Assembly: GCF_958295425.1 (NCBI RefSeq)
Contig: NC_081141.1
Span: forward strand, 23,938,365-24,002,364
Origin: Solea solea
Lineage: Eukaryota; Chordata; Actinopteri; Pleuronectiformes; Soleidae
Reading direction: 5' to 3'
DNA length: 64,000 nucleotides
A program made the position numbers and the translations under genes. The notes beneath the pieces were generated by a model, which had not been told where the DNA came from, made no database searches, and saw only the letters and a list, made by a program, of their open reading frames with translations. This document shows, piece after piece, positions 57,231 through 64,000 of the stretch; the stretch's first letter is position 1; every line of letters begins with the position of its first letter.

Positions 57231-57637
57231 TACACACACATGCACACACACGCCTTCTTTTTTAAGCAGCTGCATACTCAGCACAAGAGATTGTCAACGT
57301 CTTGAGAACAGTCGAGAACATTTTCCACGCTGTAAATTCCCCCACTGCACACTCACTTAATATCAAGAGGAGATGAGGATGATAATGATCATGTCTGAAG
57401 CCGCAGTTAACTCATTTTGTCTAGTTTCCAGCCTTAAATAAAGTAAATAAGCTCACTCACCTACAGTAAGTACACACTGTAGTTGCCGCAGCTCTTTATG
57501 GAACTTTAATCTCAGATGTCTCGGATGCCAGATCTCCTCACACCTGAGAGTTTCCAACACAGTTTCAGAATAAACAGAACACTTAACATATTTTGTCCCT
57601 ATATTATCAGTCATTTATGTGCTTTAAGGTTTTTGAA

Positions 57638-57813
57638 TCGTGAGTTCATTGTTGCCTTTTCTGTCATTTTGAACCAGTTTGGTCATTAATATGTTCTTTT
57701 ATCCCTAGAGATGGTTGTGTGTGAAAATCTCAGTACTTGTCTTAACCATTCATATTGGCTTTTTAAAAAAACAAACACTTGTTGAGGTGTACCTAATAAA
57801 GTGGCCAGTGAGT
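57638..57813 (-). mobile_element. fragment of the same Tc1-like family
   Basis: Ends in GTGTACCTAATAAAGTGGCC (57787-57806) as in the element at 33864-34306. It carries the neighbouring family segment ccctagagatggttgtgtgtg (57702-57722). Only one end is present, so it is a truncated copy. Confidence 0.7.
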
Positions 57814-58330
57814 GCAAGTTTCCCTGATTTTGAGGCTCACCTGTAATACCTCCAAGGCCCACAAGTGGGCCGCAGCCCACACTTCTGGGGGATCAGTGTT
57901 TGTGACTTGTAGAGGATAAAGGAGTAACAAGCTGTGTCTGCAGACTTTTGGAAATGGCAACCCTCTGTCTCCTCCTGTCTCCTCAGTGTCCGCTTTTAAA
58001 AAGGTAAAGTGTAATTGGACAGCAGAGACGTCCTCCTGCAGACCGACAGACTTGGTCCCGTGTTAGAAATGACAGAGGAGACATTTAATGCTGAGTCCCG
58101 GCTTGAGCAGCTACAGGACAGGTGGCCCTGCCCTGACCCCCCGGGCCCTTTAGCGTGGAGCGCTAAGTGTCTCCACAGCAGACGTTGGGACATAAGACAT
58201 GAGCAGCATTTGGGCTTTGTCTTCTCTGACACCGGTTTCATCTCTGCAGAGTGTGTGTTTGTACAGCAGGTCACAGTGTCATCACAAGACACGGCTCAGA
58301 GGAGACGTGGTATTGATCAGTTAACATTTT

Positions 58331-58605
58331 CCCTCTGTGTGTGTGTGTGTGTGTAACTGGTGTTCCTTATGTTGTGGGGACCTAAATCTGCTTACACTGC
58401 GTCACAGTATGGGGACTTGTGGTTGATTTTTTTAAGGTGAAGACATGTTTTAAAGTTAGGCTGAGGTCAGGGTTATGATGAGGTCAGTAGTAGTTATAGT
58501 TAAGGTTAGAGTAAGTCTCCAGGAAATGAATGTCATAGAAAGTCATGGAATGTCCTCTTAAGTCATGGAAACACGTGTGTGTGTGTGTGTGTGTGATAGA
58601 GAGAG
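58331..58605 (+). repeat. CA/GT-associated fish repeat flanked by GT tracts
   Basis: A GT tract, then tgttgtggggacctaaatct gcttacac ... gtatggggactt ... aaggttagagtaagtctcca ggaaatgaatgtcat and a second GT tract (58574-58593). This is the most complete copy in the window. Confidence 0.6.
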
Positions 58606-59500
58606 CCTGGCGTTTGCATTTCCTCTCATGTTAAGGCTAAAGGCTGCTATTTTATTGAAAAAGAAATGAAAAATGTCGGACAAAATGCTGGAATTCACAC
58701 AAAACAAGGTCATCTCAGAATTGCCCATCTGCATGCATGAATGGAGAAGAAAGGCTTACAGCCTTGGATCGCATGGACTCCATGTCAGCACACACACACA
58801 CACACACACACCATGTCCATAGCTCGTCATCCTTTAAAAAAAATAAAAATATAAATATATTGTTTATAGTGTCAACTATTCATATCCTCATTGTGCTCTT
58901 TTAAATATAAAGTATTCAGGTAACGATAAAGGATGTATCTAGGCCAAGGACGCAGCGTTTTATAGTTATAGATACAAAGTCAGAAATGTAGGTGTCACTG
59001 TGCTTTTCCTTTCACCGTCTCCCCCTCCTCCTGCTTTTGGGAGCCTGCGATCATAGGAGTATGCACTTAGCTAAAAGCATCCGAGTATTTAGGGTCTACA
59101 GGTACCCCCCCTCCCCCTCCTCCCTCCCTTCCATTTCTTCATCCTTCTCTCGTTTCTCCCTCACTTTGAGAGGCCTCTTAATCACTTTGCTCATCTCTTT
59201 AAGTGGGTTTTTATGGGGGGCCATCTGGCCAAGGTGGTGCGTTCGTGAAGGTGTGCGGCTCGCGTGCGATTACGGGGCCCACGTCTGTGTCTCTTCACAT
59301 GTTCGCGTGCGCGTGTCTCCCCAGACAGATGTTGCTCTTAACTTTGCGACAGAGGTGCAGTCGTGGGCGATTCAGCCTATAATTTACACACGTAGTGGAT
59401 ACGGTGAAGGCCGACGGTACATCACAGTGTACTTTACATGTTGTGTTGTGTGTGTTTTTTTTCTTTTTTAGTAAATAAAACAAGCTTTGGGATTTTTTTA

Positions 59501-59705
59501 GCTTCTTAAATGTGAATATTTCCTGGTTTCTTTGCTCCAATTTGACCAAGAAATCATTGAAACTGAATCATTTTGGTTTGTGGACAAAATAAAACATTGG
59601 AGAACATCAATGTTTCCAGGTTTGGGAAACACCGATCCACATTTGTCAACATTTTCATGACATTTTATTGACCAAAGCAAGTAATAATCGTTAGCTGCAG
59701 CTCTA
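59501..59705 (+). repeat. dispersed repeat, copy 2 (TAATCG-rich family)
   Basis: Begins gcttcttaaatgtgaatatt followed by tcctggtttctttgct, almost identical to 50777-50812. It continues with gggaaacaccgatccacatt and ends taataatcgttagctgcagctctag. Confidence 0.65.
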
Positions 59706-60118
59706 GATCATATATGAGAACAGGAAAAGTCACATTTAAGAAGCTGGAAACTGCACGTTTGACATTGTAGCTTGAAAATCTCTACTTAAATTGCTTGTTG
59801 CTTGTATAAAAATATCCGCCGGACTGTTTTTCAGCCACCGCTTCTTGGTCTTTGCTGTCTTAAAAACTTAAAAACACTGCAAACTTCTATCTCCTGTACT
59901 GAGACGAGTGAAGTGCTCACGTCCTCCTCACAGCAACTTCAGAGAACACTTTAAAATCATGCACAAACATCAGTCATGTTTGTGCATGTGTGTGTGTGTG
60001 TGTGTGGGACAGGTGTGGGGGGGCGTGCTCTAACATCCTCCCCGTTGATGAGCCGCCACTCATCATTATAACATTCCCTGCAGGAAAACTTCTCAAATAT
60101 TTCCTCACGGTTCCCCAC

Positions 60119-60120
<2 letters not shown>

Positions 60121-60153
<33 letters not shown>
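60121..60153. repeat. (CT)n
   Basis: Pure CT tract of about 33 bp. Confidence 0.95.
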
Positions 60154-60156
<3 letters not shown>

Positions 60157-60599
60157 CTCCTTCTGCCCGGTCCTGCATTGCCAGCCGCTTATACATATCG
60201 CCTGCCCAGTGCCAGCTGTGATTAGTGTATATGTTGTGTGTATTTTGTGTGCATGTGAGAGAACACGCCGCCTTTTCACTCTCTTTCTCTCTCTCTCTCA
60301 CACCCACGCTGTTGTCACCCACCCATCCCGACAGTGAATCAGCCACCGTGGCAGCTTTGCCTGAGGCGTTGGCACAATGGACGGGACTGGAGTTACCTCC
60401 TGTCCTGCATGATGGGTGGTGTCTGTGTCTGTTTGTGTGTGTGTGTGTGTCTAGGTTAAGCGTCAGCTTCCGCTCCTCTCCACACCTGCGAGCCTGAATG
60501 TCTCTGCCTTTTCAATCCTCCGGTACGATCCACCCTTGCTCATCTTTATCTCTTCCCCCTCTCCTCTCCTCCCCCCCCGTCCCTGTCCCTTTCACCTCC

Positions 60600-61020
60600 T
60601 GGAGAGTTGAGGCCATTGTGGAGCCGAGTGGTGTTGGGTTCTGTTCCCCTGCCTCTGCTACTGCCTCTGCCACTGCCGCTGCTGCTGCCAGCTCTCCCTA
60701 CAGCCGCTGCAAGACAAGGCTGTTATTGCCCCGGGGACGGCAGGCCTCAGCAGCTCTTCCTCCAAACAAATTTGCTGTAACTTTATCTGCAATTGGACCC
60801 TGAATTGGGAGCAAATAGAGGCAGCTTTGTGAAGCAAGGGGAAGGGCGAGGGCAGCGAGCTGGGGGTTGTTGGGGAGGCAGGGGAAATGATACCAGGCTC
60901 TTTTATGTCAGGCAAAGTAGGACTCTTATCAGGAAGAGAGCCCAGACAAGGGAGCTACTTCTAGAGGAAACTGGAGCACCTATCACCTGCTTTGCATTTA
61001 GATAAAAATTCACCCTGTTG
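60600..61020. promoter_or_regulatory. candidate non-coding element
   Basis: Long repeat-free stretch of mixed composition with aaatttgctgtaactttatc tgcaattgg, tcttttatgtcaggcaaagt and ctgctttgcatttagataaa words. No splice-bounded coding frame was recognised. Confidence 0.28.
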
Positions 61021-61040
61021 AAATAAAAAAAGGGTAAGGA

Positions 61041-61046
61041 AGAGAG

Positions 61047-61083
<37 letters not shown>

Positions 61084-61180
61084 AAAAGCAAAGACAGGTA
61101 CAGAAGCTGCTATTGGAGTGTGTGTGTGTGTGTTCTTGTGTGTGTGTGTGTTTGCTCATGTCTGGCAGTTTGATACATGG

Positions 61181-61222
<42 letters not shown>
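61041..61222. repeat. GA tract, GT tract and CA tract in a row
   Basis: AG units at 61041-61079, GT units at about 61118-61151 and CA units at 61183-61222, an unusually dense simple-repeat block. Confidence 0.9.
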
Positions 61223-61223
<1 letters not shown>

Positions 61224-63115
61224 ACTCCAGGTCTCTTTAAATTGCTCCTTTGACTCCTCTTCAAAGAACCTGTCTAACTTTTAAAACTTTTAAAGTCTGA
61301 AGTTCGTCTTTGCCCACAGCAAGGGACAGCTTTGAAAGATATACTTTCACATTTTCTTTTTCTTTTTTTTTTTTTTTTAATGCTCTCCTGATTTACAAAA
61401 TGAACGTTAGTTGAAATATAGTGGCGCGACTAACGGAGAATACCAAGTCTAGAGTCTTAATCACCAGAGATTGACTCGACACAACCCCCCCCCTTCCCTC
61501 CCTCCCTCCCTCCCTCCCCTCTGTGGAAGTCGTGGAAGTTTCCGCGTTACCACTGTTTTTAGCCATAAAATGGTGGACGCTTTATTTCCCCATTTTATTA
61601 AGACGTTTTGGTGACATTGATTTTCAGCTGCTTTTGTAGTCATGTGAACAGGATCAGTTGTGCCTGTGGAGCCGTGTTCTGCAGCAGGACAGCAGGGGGC
61701 AGTCAAGCACCACCGAATGATGGGGAGGTCCGGTCACAAACAGGACACACACACACACACAGTCTCCCCCCCCCCCCACCCCTCAAACTTAACAGGACTT
61801 CTACTTGTTATCTGGCAACACTTAGTGCCAGCATGGAAGTTGATGTAAGAAAGATAAAGGGGGGAACTCTGAAATCCAAACTTCAGTTTCACTCCACTGA
61901 GACAGAGCAGGGGGAAAGTTAGCCCGGTGTGTGGTTAATGTAAGCCAAAGTACTGAATATTACCCTCCCACAGTGCTGCGGCTCAGCGCTGTCAGGACAC
62001 ACAATGTGTTTTTGAAACAAATAATGCAAGATACGGCTCTCCATGTGCCGTGCTGAGTGCTTGAATAAAACATTTTGACTTTTTTTTTTTTTTCCCTGTG
62101 AACATTTTTAATATATCTATCAACTCGAGGGGATTTCTTAGTGTTTTTTTATTTTATTATTATTATTTTATTTAAAAAGAAGGCGTCAAAGATTAGAACA
62201 AAAATGGAATCCAACGTCTTGTCAGAATTATTTAGTTGCCCCAAAAGTTGTGTGTGGATGTTTTAGCCAAAATGCGTCTGCTTTTGTTCACGTGTGCGAT
62301 TGTCTCTTTTAATTAGGACGTCTCATTTGGATTTTTTTGTGCTCTGATGTGAGGTTTGCACCAGTTTACACGCAGCCTTCAACTCTTGAGCAGATGTGAC
62401 AGTGGAAAGTATTGTTTTGGGTTTTTTTTTGGTCTTTCACTGGAATTTACCAAAGACTTTTCTTTTTTGTGTTTAAAGGCAATTTATTTTCAATTATTCC
62501 TGATAGTAGACTAAATTATCTAAACTAAACAAACACATGAAAATGAATATCTGAGATCCTCTTTGTGTTGTGTAGACTTTTCTAGTTTTTAATCCTCAAA
62601 AGTAGATTTTAAAGTTTGCATTATCTACGTCATAGATATAGTTTATATAGTTGAGTTCTATTTTCACACTAAATAAATAAAAGACAGAGTGAGAGTTTGT
62701 CTCACAACACTACATTATGTCTCTCTGACTACACAGAACATTATTCCCATAAACTACATCTGGAGCTTCATTTACCATTTTCTTCTCCTTCAATCGAGCA
62801 TGTTTTGATAGTTTTTTCTTTCCCCTCCTCTGCCTTTTTTACCGGTCACTGACATCCACAGCGGGGCTACTTCCCACTCCCTCTTCCCCAGGCGAGGAGC
62901 CTGCTATCTGGTGTAGCGAGCGATGGGGGGCTGGCTGTGATTGCCCGGTCCTGGAGGAAAGGTCCTGGCACTGCAGGGCCCCCATTACTCCACCGGGGGG
63001 TATGTGGAGACGGGGCAGAGCGTGGCCGCTGCCTGAGCTTCGGGTGTCCGGTTCCTCCAGCTGCCAGTCAAAACTTCGCCCTCAGCTAATATAGCTGAAC
63101 GGAGGAGGAGAATGA

Positions 63116-63117
<2 letters not shown>

Positions 63118-63161
<44 letters not shown>
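63118..63161. repeat. (GT)22
   Basis: Pure GT tract; further GT tracts are at 63329-63353 and 63671-63693. Confidence 0.95.
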
Positions 63162-63163
<2 letters not shown>

Positions 63164-63839
63164 TGGTGGGGGGGGAGAGACACGACAGGTTAAACAACCT
63201 CAGGGTGTGTGGTGAAGAAAGTGAGGTTTCATATAAACATCAGGAGCAGCTCATTTCATCGTAATATTCCAGCAGTCATAATTTTAATAATAAATAAATT
63301 AATGCTTATTTGAAAGGAGACGTTGTGCGTGTGTGTGTGTGTGTGTGTGTGCGCGTGTGGATTACAGTTATTTTTAGCCCGCACCAGAATAGACTTAAAA
63401 CAAATGGAGCTCCTTTGTTTGTTTGACTGAAGTCATGTTTTTCTTCCACTCCAGTGTTTATGAGTTTTTTCCACATTGGATTTATGAAGTTTATTAATTT
63501 GTAGTACACTGAGTTAATTTTAATATGTTGTGTGTGTGTGTGAGAACATTTGTGACGCACATGTTTGAGTGTGAGTTTGTGTTGGAGGGAAATGGACGTG
63601 TTGTTTGTTCGTATACAAAAATGAATTATTGAACAGATTCTCTCTTAAACCCTGACAGAGCTTTGTCAGAGTGTGTGTGTGTGTGTGTGTGTGTCCTGCT
63701 GGGAGATTTGCTTGTTGCACCAAGGCCACTCCAGGTTTTTATTTGAAGACAAAACTTTTCTTTTTTTTGTTTTTACGGTGAGCGTTTATGCAAACCGTCC
63801 AAACTTTTTCCATGTGAGACAATTTTTAATTGTTGTTTT

Positions 63840-64000
63840 TGTTGTTTTGAGGACACATTTTGATTCAAGCCTATCTTTGTGAGGACATTTGACCTTTTTC
63901 ACAAAATTAAAGGGCTTTTTTATGAGGGTTAAGGGTTAAGATAAGACTTTAAGGTGAGAGTTAGAATTTGGGTTTAGGGTTAGGCTGCACAAGTGTGTGT
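63840..64000 (+). repeat. CA/GT-associated fish repeat running to the window end
   Basis: ttttgaggacacattttgat ... tgtgaggacatttgacc ... aaagggcttttttatgaggg ttaagggttaagataagact ... ttagggttaggctgc, followed by GT at the edge. Confidence 0.5.

Larger units (their letters stand above)
56929..64000 (+). other. mctp1: mctp1 intron continuing past the window end
   Basis: Contains a Tc1-like fragment (57638-57813), dispersed repeats (57085-57230, 58331-58605, 59501-59705, 63840-64000), many CA/GT, CT and GA tracts, and candidate non-coding elements (59130-59290, 60600-61020, 62860-63090). The membrane-helix exons were not found. Confidence 0.8.

Noticed and set aside
56929..64000. Search for the transmembrane exons of mctp1
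   Set aside because: No frame encodes anything like the conserved hydrophobic stretch that follows CAFV, so they were not annotated.

Overview
The window is one stretch of teleost-fish chromosome holding most of the middle of a single multi-exon gene on the + strand, mctp1 (multiple C2 and transmembrane domain-containing 1). I found 14 coding exons between 6878 and 56928. They splice with consistent phase into 525 codons with no internal stop. The product runs from a Pro-rich linker through C2A, C2B and C2C into the basic segment just before the first transmembrane helix. The start codon and the two C-terminal transmembrane helices are not in the window, so the gene is open at both ends. Fish origin is inferred from the protein's closeness to vertebrate MCTP1, the gene structure, and the many teleost-type dispersed repeats (Tc1-like, hAT-like, LINE/SINE tails, long CA/GT tracts).

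Layout: 1-6877 is upstream intron or 5' flank with no recognised exon. 6878-6998 is the first visible exon (start of C2A). A 16.6 kb intron follows, with Tc1-like and zinc-finger transposon remnants. 23622-26462 carries the rest of C2A in three exons, and 28041-28079 is a 39-bp linker exon. 33611-35240 carries C2B in three exons. An 8.0 kb and an 8.6 kb intron flank the first C2C exon (43203-43296). 51884-54134 is a tight cluster of four exons (C2C and the following linker). 56809-56928 is the last exon seen, followed by 7.1 kb of intron to the window end.

The exons encode one membrane-anchored Ca2+ sensor. Each of the three C2 domains keeps all five acidic residues that normally coordinate Ca2+. 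No second protein-coding gene, tRNA, rRNA or CRISPR array was found. What the exons do not explain is mainly transposon debris, simple repeats, two striking perfect inverted repeats (15555-15591 and 47110-47199), and several unique, TAAT-rich or GC-rich intronic stretches that look like conserved non-coding elements. The latter are inferred by eye without alignment. No clearly novel system was identified.
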